A DNA stretch of 9,903 bases from an uncultured Ruminococcus sp. (GTDB taxonomy: Bacteria > Bacillota > Clostridia > Oscillospirales > Acutalibacteraceae), in NCBI GenBank assembly GCA_902803035.1, contig CADCON010000174.1:1-9903 (forward strand). The letters are read 5' to 3'. The notes under the pieces were generated by a model. The model was given only the letters and a program-made list of their open reading frames with translations. It was not told the DNA's origin and ran no database searches. How positions within the stretch are numbered: the first letter of the stretch is position 1; every line of letters starts with the position of its first letter. The position numbers and the translations under genes were made by a program. Positions 1 to 5,588 of the stretch are shown here, piece after piece.

Positions 1-31
1 CGCTGAAAGGCTTCTTCAAAATTCTTTTCAA
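1..31 (-). CDS. Possible start of a gene running off the left edge
   Basis: This is a tentative call. Reading leftward from a TTG at 31-29, the frame stays open to the window edge and begins M-K-R-I-L-K-K-P-F-S, a basic start typical of a real N-terminus. An AGAGAG stretch a few bases upstream is a weak ribosome binding site. The main support is the near-consensus promoter at 84-112 pointing this way, which would leave a leader of roughly 45 bases. Only ten codons are visible, so no product can be named and the start codon could be elsewhere. Confidence 0.25.
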   Translation of the reverse strand, partial: MKRILKKPFS

Positions 32-83
32 ATGTTCTCTCTTGCTTTTATTCGTTTTATTTTAAGAAGATTCTAAACAGGCT

Positions 84-112
84 CTTATAGCATATGGAAA
101 TGATTATGTCAA
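84..112 (-). promoter_or_regulatory. Strong sigma-A type promoter reading leftward
   Basis: On the minus strand there is a perfect -35 TTGACA (112-107), a 17-base spacer, and a -10 TATAAG (89-84). The -10 is preceded by TGC, giving an extended -10. Transcription would begin near 77 and leave the window at the left. It lies downstream of the zinc-ribbon gene on the same strand, so it probably starts a separate transcript for the next gene. Confidence 0.7.
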
Positions 113-130
113 CCTTAAGTTAGTGCATAT

Positions 131-150
131 GGGGACGCTCCCCTGAAGGG
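131..150. repeat. Small GC-rich hairpin downstream of the zinc-ribbon gene
   Basis: GGGGA (131-135) and TCCCC (139-143) form a 5-base-pair stem with a 3-base loop. A competing CCC/GGG pair (141-143 with 148-150) overlaps it. It sits just past the stop of the zinc-ribbon gene, where a transcription end would be expected. No run of T follows it on either strand, so it is not a convincing intrinsic terminator. Confidence 0.3.
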
Positions 151-151
151 A

Positions 152-532
152 CTAAAAATTCCCGTCTTCTTCCTCTTTGGCAGGCGCGTTGCCGCCGCAC
201 TGAGGACAGTAGATCTCATCGTCGATCATGGAATAGGTCGACCAGCTATAGCCGCATTTCTCGCAGATATGCGTCCTTTTCTGCGGACAGGGACCGTAAA
301 TGCACCACATCATATTCTGATACGGGGAAAACGCGCCTTCGCCTGCCTTGGTGCCGCATTTTCTGCAATACCTGTCCCCTTCCTGCAGTGCTGCGTGACA
401 GTTGCCGCACCGGGTCTTGTCCGGAACGACCCAATTGTCATTCGCCGCGCCGCAATTCGGGCATTTCCTGTCCCTGTAATGCAGCTCCGCGCCGCATCGG
501 GCGCATCTTCCTTTCGGGTTGCCTTCGCTCAT
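152..532 (-). CDS. Cysteine-rich zinc-ribbon protein
   Basis: A 126-residue soluble protein with fourteen cysteines and no signal peptide or membrane segment. Cysteine pairs fall at residues 10/13 and 24/27, then 42/45 and 56/59, then 90/93 and 109/112, which fits three zinc ribbons or rubredoxin-like knuckles. An extra CX4C pair (77/82) lies in the linker before the last ribbon. The C-terminus is acidic. I chose the ATG at 532 because it overlaps the stop of the radical SAM gene as ATGA and has AAAGGAG eight bases upstream; a start at 568 would have no such support. Tight coupling suggests roughly matched synthesis with the radical SAM enzyme. Its role is unknown: it may be a partner or regulator, or simply a co-transcribed metal-binding protein. 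Zinc binding follows from the motif; function is not inferred further. Confidence 0.85.
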   Translation of the reverse strand: MSEGNPKGRCARCGAELHYRDRKCPNCGAANDNWVVPDKTRCGNCHAALQEGDRYCRKCGTKAGEGAFSPYQNMMWCIYGPCPQKRTHICEKCGYSWSTYSMIDDEIYCPQCGGNAPAKEEEDGNF

Positions 533-1641
533 AATGATTGCTCCTTTCGCATTGCCGACAACACACAAAACATCGGCTTATGATGATCAAAATCCCACGT
601 ATGTGTGGAATCTCCGGCGCAGAATTCCTTCTCGGGGCATTCCATGCACTGCTGGCAGAGAAGCGTCCGGTCGCTGCGGAATTCCCTGAAGCCGTCGCGC
701 CATACGTCCGAGAATCTGTCCCGCGCGATGTTGCCCTGAACCAGCTCCGGACGCCGCTCAATATCAAGACAGGAATAAATATCACCGTTGCACAGAATGC
801 TTCCGACATACAACCCCGACCCGCAGATGAAATAATTATCCCTCAGCTCATGCTCATATTCAAACGAAAGATAATGCGAGCAGCCGAAGCACACTTCCAT
901 CGGCGTGGAAACGGCATATCGCTTTTCCCTGATAAAGTCAAGAAGGCCGAGCATCTGCCCGTCCGACAGCAGCAGATCGCCGTTGAGAAGCGCGCGCCCT
1001 ATCGGTTCTATATTGATCACCCGCCACGACTGCGCCCCGAGTCCGCATACCAGCTCATAGAGCGGCTCCAGCTCATGGTAATTCCGGCGGTGAATCACGG
1101 AAGTGATCTGCACCCCGATTCCCGCGTCACGCAGACGATGAACCGCCGCGATCACCCTGTCAAAGCATCCCTTCGCGCCCCGCAATTCATCATGGGTTTC
1201 CGCCAGACCGTCAAGGCTGAGCGTGACGGATCGCAGGCCCGCCGCCGCCATTCCCGCCACCGCCCGGTCGTCAATGAGGGTGCCGTTGGTGGTAATGCCC
1301 CATGGAAAGCCGAGGGAATGGACGCTTTCGGCGATCGTGAAGAAATCCTTGTGAAGAAGCGGCTCGCCGCCTGTCAGACAGATCATCACGCTCTTCGGCT
1401 CAAAATCCTCCGCCACCGTCGCCAGGGCATTCAGCAGCAGGCCGGTGTCGAGAAACCTTCCCTTTTCCCCGCCGCAGCTGCTTCCACAGTGCAGGCAGCG
1501 GAGATTGCAGCGGTCTGTCAGCTCGGCAAAGAGATAAGTCAGCCGGGGATGACCGCGAAGGTATTCCCTGTAGGCGGCAAGCCTTTTCATGTCAGGCGTC
1601 TTGGCCGCTATTTTCATCTGAAGCAGTTCTTCCGCTGTCAA
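529..1641 (-). CDS. Radical SAM/SPASM domain enzyme
   Basis: A 370-residue cytoplasmic enzyme. The radical SAM signature CX3CX2C is at residues 45, 49 and 52 (CNLRCLHC), followed by GGEP at 91-94, which contacts S-adenosylmethionine. The C-terminal third is a SPASM/twitch region that should hold auxiliary 4Fe-4S clusters: Cys273, CNGDIYSC at 284-291, a GNI motif near 303, then Cys329, 332, 335, 341 and 359. Enzymes of this architecture modify peptides or proteins (for example sulfatase maturases and RiPP maturases) or act in cofactor synthesis. The substrate here is unknown and I saw no clear precursor peptide beside it. The start is a TTG at 1641-1639 with a strong GGGGAGG (1655-1649) seven bases away. 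It follows the SH3 gene by 45 bases and overlaps the zinc-ribbon gene, so it is probably in the same operon. Confidence 0.9.
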   Translation of the reverse strand: MTAEELLQMKIAAKTPDMKRLAAYREYLRGHPRLTYLFAELTDRCNLRCLHCGSSCGGEKGRFLDTGLLLNALATVAEDFEPKSVMICLTGGEPLLHKDFFTIAESVHSLGFPWGITTNGTLIDDRAVAGMAAAGLRSVTLSLDGLAETHDELRGAKGCFDRVIAAVHRLRDAGIGVQITSVIHRRNYHELEPLYELVCGLGAQSWRVINIEPIGRALLNGDLLLSDGQMLGLLDFIREKRYAVSTPMEVCFGCSHYLSFEYEHELRDNYFICGSGLYVGSILCNGDIYSCLDIERRPELVQGNIARDRFSDVWRDGFREFRSDRTLLCQQCMECPEKEFCAGDSTHTWDFDHHKPMFCVLSAMRKEQSL

Positions 1642-1686
1642 ATCATTTCCTCCCCGCCTACAGCCGCTTTTTCGGATGATTTTTCA

Positions 1687-2919
1687 TCAGACCTTCCGGC
1701 AGAATTGAGCCATGACCCAGCCCTTCTGACTTTTGGTGTACTGAATCTGATACCAGACGTTGTTTTTGGCATCCTTTTTGTCACCGAGGTATGTATATCT
1801 TTTTCCCTTGGACGTAGTGCCCATTTTTCTGGCGTCCGTACCCGCCGAAGCGCGGACATTCACCGGGCTGACAGTGATCTCCACCTGCTTTGTCACGGCG
1901 GCGTTCTTCACGATTTGGCAGAACTGCGCCATGACCCAGCCCTTCTGACTTTGGGTGTACTGAATCTGATACCAGACGTTGTTCTTGGCATCCTTTTTGG
2001 CGCCGAGGTATGTATATTTTTTCCCTTTGGAGGTCCTCCCCAGCTTTTTGGCTCCCGTACCCGCCGAAGCGCGGACATTCACCGGGCTTTCGGTGATCTG
2101 CACCTGTTTTGCCCCGGCATCGGCTTCCTTCGCGCTGTTATCCTGCGTCAGGGCGGCGTCCTTCACGATCTTGCAGAATTTAGCCATCACCCAGCCCTTC
2201 TGACTTGACGTGTACTGAATCTGATACCAGACGTTGTTTTTGGCGTCCTTCTTGGAAGCAAGTCCCTTATAGACCTTTCCGCCCAGCGTGGTGCCGAGTT
2301 TCTTTGAACCGGTGCTCGCGGAAGTGCGGATATTCACCGGGCCGACGGTGATCTGCACCTTCTTCCCCTTGATGTCCACGGAAGCGGTGCTGTCGGCGGC
2401 AGGCATCTTCTTCACCACCTTGCTGTATGTGCCTACAATCCAGCCGGTCTTTCCGGCATTGTATTTTATCCGGTACCACGTATTGTCATCGTCGTCCTTT
2501 TTGCTGTCAAAATAGTCGAACACCGTGCCCTTCGGCGTGGTTCCGATAGTGCCGTACTGATAGCCCGCGCCCTTGCGGACATTCACCAGCTCGGCTTCCA
2601 CCCTGATTCTGCCGACCTCTGCGCTGTCCACTAAGACGGAAAATGCCGAGGTCACCCAGCCTGTCTGATTGTCGCCGATCTTAATCCGGTACCAGACGAC
2701 CCCGTTGTCCGCCTTCTTCTGCGAAAGATAGGCGTAGTATTCGCCGCTGTGCAGACGCCTGATATACCGCCCGGAGGTTCCCGCGCTCTCCCGGACGGCG
2801 ACAGGATCATTCTTGATCCTCACGTATTTCGGCGAGGCAAAGGCCGTGAACGCCGCCGTGCTCATGAATAATACGCTCATCACGAACGCGGCCGCAATGG
2901 TTATGAGTTTCTTTTTCAT
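1687..2919 (-). CDS. Exported protein with five SH3b repeats
   Basis: A 410-residue secreted protein. Residues 1-29 are a signal peptide (basic start, hydrophobic core, cleavage probably after AFA). The rest is five bacterial SH3 domains at about 30-97, 105-169, 186-253, 271-338 and 344-410, each with the V-N-V/I-R core, a W-Y-R/Q-I strand and a G-W-V/I turn. Such domains usually bind peptidoglycan or other wall ligands. No hydrolase or amidase domain is present, so this is a binding or scaffold protein rather than a lysin. The last three repeats are much more alike, and each has a cysteine at the same place (249, 334, 407). The start at 2919 was chosen because the signal peptide begins there, with AAAGGA ten bases upstream; a 507-residue reading from 3210 would overlap the RnfC-like gene and is not credible. 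Confidence 0.88.
   Translation of the reverse strand: MKKKLITIAAAFVMSVLFMSTAAFTAFASPKYVRIKNDPVAVRESAGTSGRYIRRLHSGEYYAYLSQKKADNGVVWYRIKIGDNQTGWVTSAFSVLVDSAEVGRIRVEAELVNVRKGAGYQYGTIGTTPKGTVFDYFDSKKDDDDNTWYRIKYNAGKTGWIVGTYSKVVKKMPAADSTASVDIKGKKVQITVGPVNIRTSASTGSKKLGTTLGGKVYKGLASKKDAKNNVWYQIQYTSSQKGWVMAKFCKIVKDAALTQDNSAKEADAGAKQVQITESPVNVRASAGTGAKKLGRTSKGKKYTYLGAKKDAKNNVWYQIQYTQSQKGWVMAQFCQIVKNAAVTKQVEITVSPVNVRASAGTDARKMGTTSKGKRYTYLGDKKDAKNNVWYQIQYTKSQKGWVMAQFCRKV
1690..2364 (-). repeat. Near-identical direct repeats coding SH3b units 3 to 5
   Basis: Three in-frame DNA repeats cover about 2364-2161, 2109-1906 and 1890-1690. The block coding GWVMA and the preceding W-Y-Q-I-Q-Y strand recurs almost unchanged, with marker positions near 1711, 1930 and 2185. 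The spacings are 219 and 255 bases, that is 73 and 85 codons. Units 1 and 2 are clearly older and more diverged. The pattern suggests recent tandem duplication inside the gene, and copy number may vary between strains or collapse in short-read assemblies. Confidence 0.85.
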
Positions 2920-2954
2920 TTTTTCATGTTCCTTTCTTCCCGTATGACCGGAAT

Positions 2955-2985
2955 GGCGGGAGCGGAAATATCTCCGCTCCCCGCC
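2955..2985. repeat. Strong hairpin between the RnfC-like and SH3b genes
   Basis: A 12-base-pair GC-rich stem (2955-2966 pairing with 2973-2985, one bulged base) closes a 6-base loop. It lies in the 83-base gap between the stop of the RnfC-like gene and the start of the SH3b gene. No T-run follows on either strand, so it is unlikely to be a standard terminator. In an operon transcript it could slow RNA decay, act as a partial attenuator, or mark a processing site that gives the two genes different expression. Confidence 0.6.
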
Positions 2986-3002
2986 GTAACCAATCAGACC
3001 CA

Positions 3003-4301
3003 TCACATCTGCGAACGCTTTAACTTTTTCAGCCCGCGCATGATGTCGGCTGTTTCGATGCCCGCTGGACAAACCGCGCTGCAGGCTCCGCAGCCTGTAC
3101 ACCGTTCCGCTCCGAAGGAGGCAGCGGTGTTCCGGTCGCCGCGGATATAGTACCGCATGGCAAGATAGACCGGAAGCCCCATCGGACAGACCGTGACGCA
3201 TTTCCCGCACCTCGTGCAGGGGGTCTTATGATGCGTGCTGAGGGAATTCATCACCGTAATGGCGCGTGTGCCGACCGGAACGGGCGTCCGCAGATCTCTC
3301 ACCGTCACTCCGTTCATGGTGTCGCCGAAAATGACGTAATTCGGCATTTTGCTGACTCCGGCAAACCGAAGCACATCCTCCAGCGGAGTGCCGTTGACGA
3401 TAACGGCATTGCAGGAATGCCTGATGCATTCGCCCGACACGGTGACGATCGAGCTTGTCTGGGGAATGCCCCGCATCAGGGCATTGGCGGCTGCCCGGAG
3501 CGCCTGCACGCCTATCGGAAGGAAATTGCCCCTTGGATAATACTGCCGTCTGAATTTGGATATGAGCGGAAAGCCTCCGCTCATTCTGACAAGCCTGACA
3601 AAGCCGAATTTATCCGTGTCCAGCTTCATACGCACTTCGTCGCAGTCATAGACCGCCAGCCGCGCGCTTCCTCCATCAATCGCCTTGAGCACGACCGTGA
3701 TGCCGTCTGTCACTTCCCGCCCGAATTCGCTCACCGTTTTCAGCGCGCTGCTGATGTACGGACTGTCATCAATGGCGATGGCAGCTATCTCCCTCACGTC
3801 GTTCTTTCGCGCGCGGAGAATCTTGGTAATCAGCGGCTCTCCGTCGAATTCATCGACAATTCCCGCCTGATGAATCGTCCGCAGCACACCGTCGGTGGTC
3901 ATCGTGCTCAGACTATGCTGCATCATCGGCAGCGGCGGCACCGTACTGTCGGGACGAATCACCGCGCACGGTATCTTCTCCCCCAGCACCGGGTGCTCAA
4001 AATCCACAAAATCCTCCAGCGTTCCCGAAACAGGCGCCATGACCCACGAATAACCGAATTCGTTGGCCGGAAGCCGTGTGCGGGCGACAGGCGAAAATCT
4101 GGCGCAGCGTTCGCCGACGCGGTGAACCGGAAACATTTCCCCTCCGCAGGGGTCATAAAGCGGCACACTCACACATTCCCTTATCGGCACGGAGCTGATC
4201 TGCGCGGAAAAAGCCGGTTCCTTGTGCTGCTCCAGATCCACATAGCGTCCCGTACTGAACATCGCGGTCCTGGCCGCCTTCCATATTTCATCCCATGACA
4301 T
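3003..4301 (-). CDS. RnfC-like 4Fe-4S protein with eroded flavin/NADH site
   Basis: A 432-residue soluble protein with the order of RnfC: an N-terminal barrel-sandwich region (about 20-118, including APVSGTLEDF and a PCAVIRPD strand), a degenerate Complex I 51 kDa-like middle, an SLBB-like segment (about 285-315), and two 4Fe-4S motifs at Cys362/365/368/372 and Cys401/404/407/411. RnfC passes electrons from NADH through FMN and clusters. Here the glycine-rich flavin loop expected after GIV reads DEFDGEPL, and the usual acidic ECEP motif reads DDSP, so NADH or FMN use is doubtful. RnfC relatives such as PrdC and PduS serve other reductases. No other Rnf subunit is present in the window. The start is uncertain: ATG 4301 has AAGAGGTGA upstream but at long spacing; ATG 4334 and TTG 4337 are in frame without a ribosome site. 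Confidence 0.78.
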   Translation of the reverse strand: MSWDEIWKAARTAMFSTGRYVDLEQHKEPAFSAQISSVPIRECVSVPLYDPCGGEMFPVHRVGERCARFSPVARTRLPANEFGYSWVMAPVSGTLEDFVDFEHPVLGEKIPCAVIRPDSTVPPLPMMQHSLSTMTTDGVLRTIHQAGIVDEFDGEPLITKILRARKNDVREIAAIAIDDSPYISSALKTVSEFGREVTDGITVVLKAIDGGSARLAVYDCDEVRMKLDTDKFGFVRLVRMSGGFPLISKFRRQYYPRGNFLPIGVQALRAAANALMRGIPQTSSIVTVSGECIRHSCNAVIVNGTPLEDVLRFAGVSKMPNYVIFGDTMNGVTVRDLRTPVPVGTRAITVMNSLSTHHKTPCTRCGKCVTVCPMGLPVYLAMRYYIRGDRNTAASFGAERCTGCGACSAVCPAGIETADIMRGLKKLKRSQM

Positions 4302-4322
4302 CCTATTGACAGTATTCACCTC

Positions 4323-4351
4323 TTGAAACCCCATCAACGCGGGGGTATGAT
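4323..4351 (+). promoter_or_regulatory. Promoter of the MecA-like gene
   Basis: TTGAAA (4323-4328) and TATGAT (4346-4351) are separated by exactly 17 bases, close to the sigma-A consensus. Transcription would start near 4358 and give a 40-base leader containing GGAGGG (4382-4387) before the ATG at 4398. It overlaps the oppositely directed promoter at 4366-4394. Confidence 0.6.
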
Positions 4352-4365
4352 GGATTTATAATAAT

Positions 4366-4394
4366 ATAATAATACCGCTTCGGAGGGAAGTCAA
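4366..4394 (-). promoter_or_regulatory. Promoter of the minus-strand RnfC-like cluster
   Basis: On the minus strand TTGACT (4394-4389), a 17-base spacer and TATTAT (4371-4366) make a good sigma-A promoter. Its start point near 4359 is almost the same as that of the rightward promoter, so the two polymerases would face each other and their first transcribed bases overlap the opposing promoter. The leader to the 4301 ATG would be about 58 bases. Confidence 0.6.
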
Positions 4395-4397
4395 GCC

Positions 4398-4847
4398 ATG
4401 ACGATAAAATTAGTTGAGGGTAATACATACAAAAACGCCCAGATCCGCCTTGACGCGTCGGAATTGGAATGCTTCGGGGTGCGTCCCGCCGGGTTCTCGC
4501 TTACCCGTGAAAAGCCGCGTCTGCTGGTGAGCGGGCTTTTCCGGATGCTGCGCGCGCTCTGCGGGCTGGAACGCGGGGGGCATTTCACAGCCGTCGCCTT
4601 CCGTCCGCTTTCGGGAGGCGGAGGCCGCTTCGATTTCATCTTCACCGGTCTGCCCTGCGGCAGGCTCTTTCAGTTTGCGGACGCCGACGATCTTCTCGAC
4701 GCCCTCCGCCTGCTGTCCAGAAACGGCGCGGCCGACACGACGGACATGACGGTCAGCCGGGAAGGAAACCGCTTCATGCTCTATGTTCCGGCGGACAAAT
4801 GGCTTTCCCCCACCGCTCTCTGTCTGCTGGACGAGTTCCGGATCTGA
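4398..4847 (+). CDS. MecA-like adaptor protein (putative)
   Basis: A 149-residue soluble protein with no signal peptide. The arrangement resembles MecA-family adaptors, which bring substrates to the ClpC/ClpP protease. The first half has a helix-strand pattern with L-x-A-S-E-L-E-x-F-G-V near residues 18-28, then a long helix and a beta strand ending in a glycine-rich FRPLSGGGGRFDFIFT (68-83), where MecA has its P-x-x-G-G strand. The second half has F-A-D-A-D-D-L at 93-99, like the FedfeDvi element of MecA, then a helix, a short YVP strand and a terminal helix. It is shorter than Bacillus MecA (over 200 residues) and lacks an acidic linker. The match is by pattern only and should be treated as tentative. 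GGAGGG lies ten bases before the ATG. Confidence 0.55.
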   Translation: MTIKLVEGNTYKNAQIRLDASELECFGVRPAGFSLTREKPRLLVSGLFRMLRALCGLERGGHFTAVAFRPLSGGGGRFDFIFTGLPCGRLFQFADADDLLDALRLLSRNGAADTTDMTVSREGNRFMLYVPADKWLSPTALCLLDEFRI

Positions 4848-4848
4848 T

Positions 4849-4878
4849 GCTGATTGAGTCATTTTGTTCAAAATCAGC
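4849..4878 (+). repeat. Inverted repeat just past the MecA-like gene
   Basis: GCTGATT (4849-4855) is repeated inverted as AATCAGC (4872-4878), beginning one base after the stop codon's neighbour. An inner ATTTTG/CAAAAT pair competes for folding. The following bases are AATAAAACG, with no T-run, so termination by this element is possible but weakly supported. Confidence 0.35.
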
Positions 4879-4922
4879 AATAAAACGCCGCCTTCCTTGT
4901 TTCTCTTTTGCAAAAAAATCTC

Positions 4923-4957
4923 TTGATAAATGCGGCATAATATGGTTAAATTATAAT
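4923..4957 (+). promoter_or_regulatory. Likely promoter of the thioredoxin redox operon
   Basis: This AT-rich stretch holds a perfect TATAAT (4952-4957) without a good -35 at the normal distance, and also TTGATA (4923-4928) spaced 17 bases from a poorer TTAAAT (4946-4951). Either reading puts the start point at about 4958-4964, leaving a leader of about 85-90 bases ahead of the lipoprotein gene. Confidence 0.45.
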
Positions 4958-4963
4958 GAGAAT

Positions 4964-4994
4964 ATGCATCCCCCCTTCCGGCGGAAGGGTGCAT
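4964..4994 (+). promoter_or_regulatory. Leader hairpin at the predicted transcript 5' end
   Basis: ATGCA (4964-4968) and CCCTTCC (4973-4979) pair with GGAAGGG (4983-4989) and TGCAT (4990-4994), a 12-base-pair stem with a 4-base bulge and 3-base loop. It would start almost at the first base of the redox operon mRNA, where it could protect the 5' end from decay. There is no T-run after it, and it leaves the ribosome site at 5035-5040 free, so a simple terminator or site-blocking role is unlikely. Confidence 0.45.
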
Positions 4995-5048
4995 GATTCC
5001 CTGCCGGCGTAACGCGGGCAATCAGAAATATCAAGGGAGGAAACAGAA

Positions 5049-5588
5049 ATGAATCGCATCTCAAAAACACTCGCCGCTCTGATGGCGGCATCCCTGCTCC
5101 TTCTGTCCGGCTGCTATCCGGAGCAGAGGAATCTCACCGACAGCAGCTCCACCGGACAGACACGGTCCGCGCAGACGCAATCCGAATCTTTCAGCTTTTC
5201 CACGGAGGATATGAAGGGAAACGAAGTGACCATGGACAACTTCGCCCACGCCAAGGTGGTCATGTTCAATATGTGGGAGCCGTGGTGCGGCCCCTGCCGC
5301 AGTGAACTGCCCGACCTGCAGAAACTGTATGACAAATATCAGTCCGAGGGGCTGGTAATCGTGGGCGTATTCAGCGATGAAGACGGCGTCAGCGACATTG
5401 TCAGCCAGAACGGAATTACCTATCCGATGATCCGCTCATGCGCGGCGTTCGACAGATTCCAGAGCGGCTACGTGCCCACCACCTTCTTCACGGACGGCCA
5501 GGGGAATGTGCTTTCCGATGAGTCGGTTATCGGCTCCAATTCCTATGGGGAATGGGAAAGCATCATTCTCTCCTATCTGAACCGATGA
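5049..5588 (+). CDS. TlpA/ResA-type thioredoxin lipoprotein
   Basis: A 179-residue membrane-anchored thiol-disulfide oxidoreductase acting outside the cytoplasmic membrane. A lipoprotein signal peptide ends in LLSG-Cys22, the lipidation site. Residues 23-48 are a Ser/Thr/Gln-rich linker, and 49-179 form a thioredoxin fold of the AhpC/TSA-TlpA branch with the active site W-C-G-P-C (Cys80, Cys83) and the cis-proline loop V-P-T at 142-144. An extra cysteine is at 131. Proteins of this type reduce exported disulfides, for example in cytochrome c maturation or spore assembly (ResA, StoA), but they need electrons from a membrane donor. The usual donor CcdA is not nearby; the two genes downstream probably fill that role. 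GGGAGG lies eight bases before the ATG. Its stop overlaps the next start as ATGA. Confidence 0.92.
   Translation: MNRISKTLAALMAASLLLLSGCYPEQRNLTDSSSTGQTRSAQTQSESFSFSTEDMKGNEVTMDNFAHAKVVMFNMWEPWCGPCRSELPDLQKLYDKYQSEGLVIVGVFSDEDGVSDIVSQNGITYPMIRSCAAFDRFQSGYVPTTFFTDGQGNVLSDESVIGSNSYGEWESIILSYLNR

Noticed and set aside
131..150. Intrinsic terminator for the four-gene minus-strand cluster
   Set aside because: The stem is only five base pairs and no T-run follows it on the minus strand, so it is reported only as a hairpin.
533..568. Longer start for the zinc-ribbon protein (138 residues)
   Set aside because: The internal ATG at 532 has a strong ribosome site at correct spacing and an ATGA overlap; the upstream start has neither.
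538..2208. A 556-codon open frame on the plus strand opposite the radical SAM and SH3b genes
   Set aside because: It is a mirror of the minus-strand coding regions: its internal repeats simply reflect the SH3b repeats, its composition is Arg/His-rich, and it has no recognisable domain or ribosome site.
1690..2364. Regularly spaced direct repeats as a possible CRISPR array
   Set aside because: Repeats are in frame, spaced by 219 and 255 bases, and code for protein domains; there are no short repeats with unique spacers.
2920..3210. Longer start for the SH3b protein (507 residues)
   Set aside because: The added part overlaps the 3' end of the RnfC-like gene and would bury the clear signal peptide inside the protein.
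3228..4298. A 356-codon open frame on the plus strand opposite the RnfC-like gene
   Set aside because: The minus-strand frame has two clear 4Fe-4S motifs and RnfC architecture; the plus-strand product is His/Arg-rich with no domain.
4849..4878. Intrinsic terminator after the MecA-like gene
   Set aside because: The arms are present but the loop is long and the bases after the stem are A-rich, not T-rich.
4410..5021. A 203-codon minus-strand frame across the MecA-like gene and the following gap
   Set aside because: It runs through a promoter region and hairpin, has charge-biased low-complexity protein, and competes with the better-supported rightward gene.
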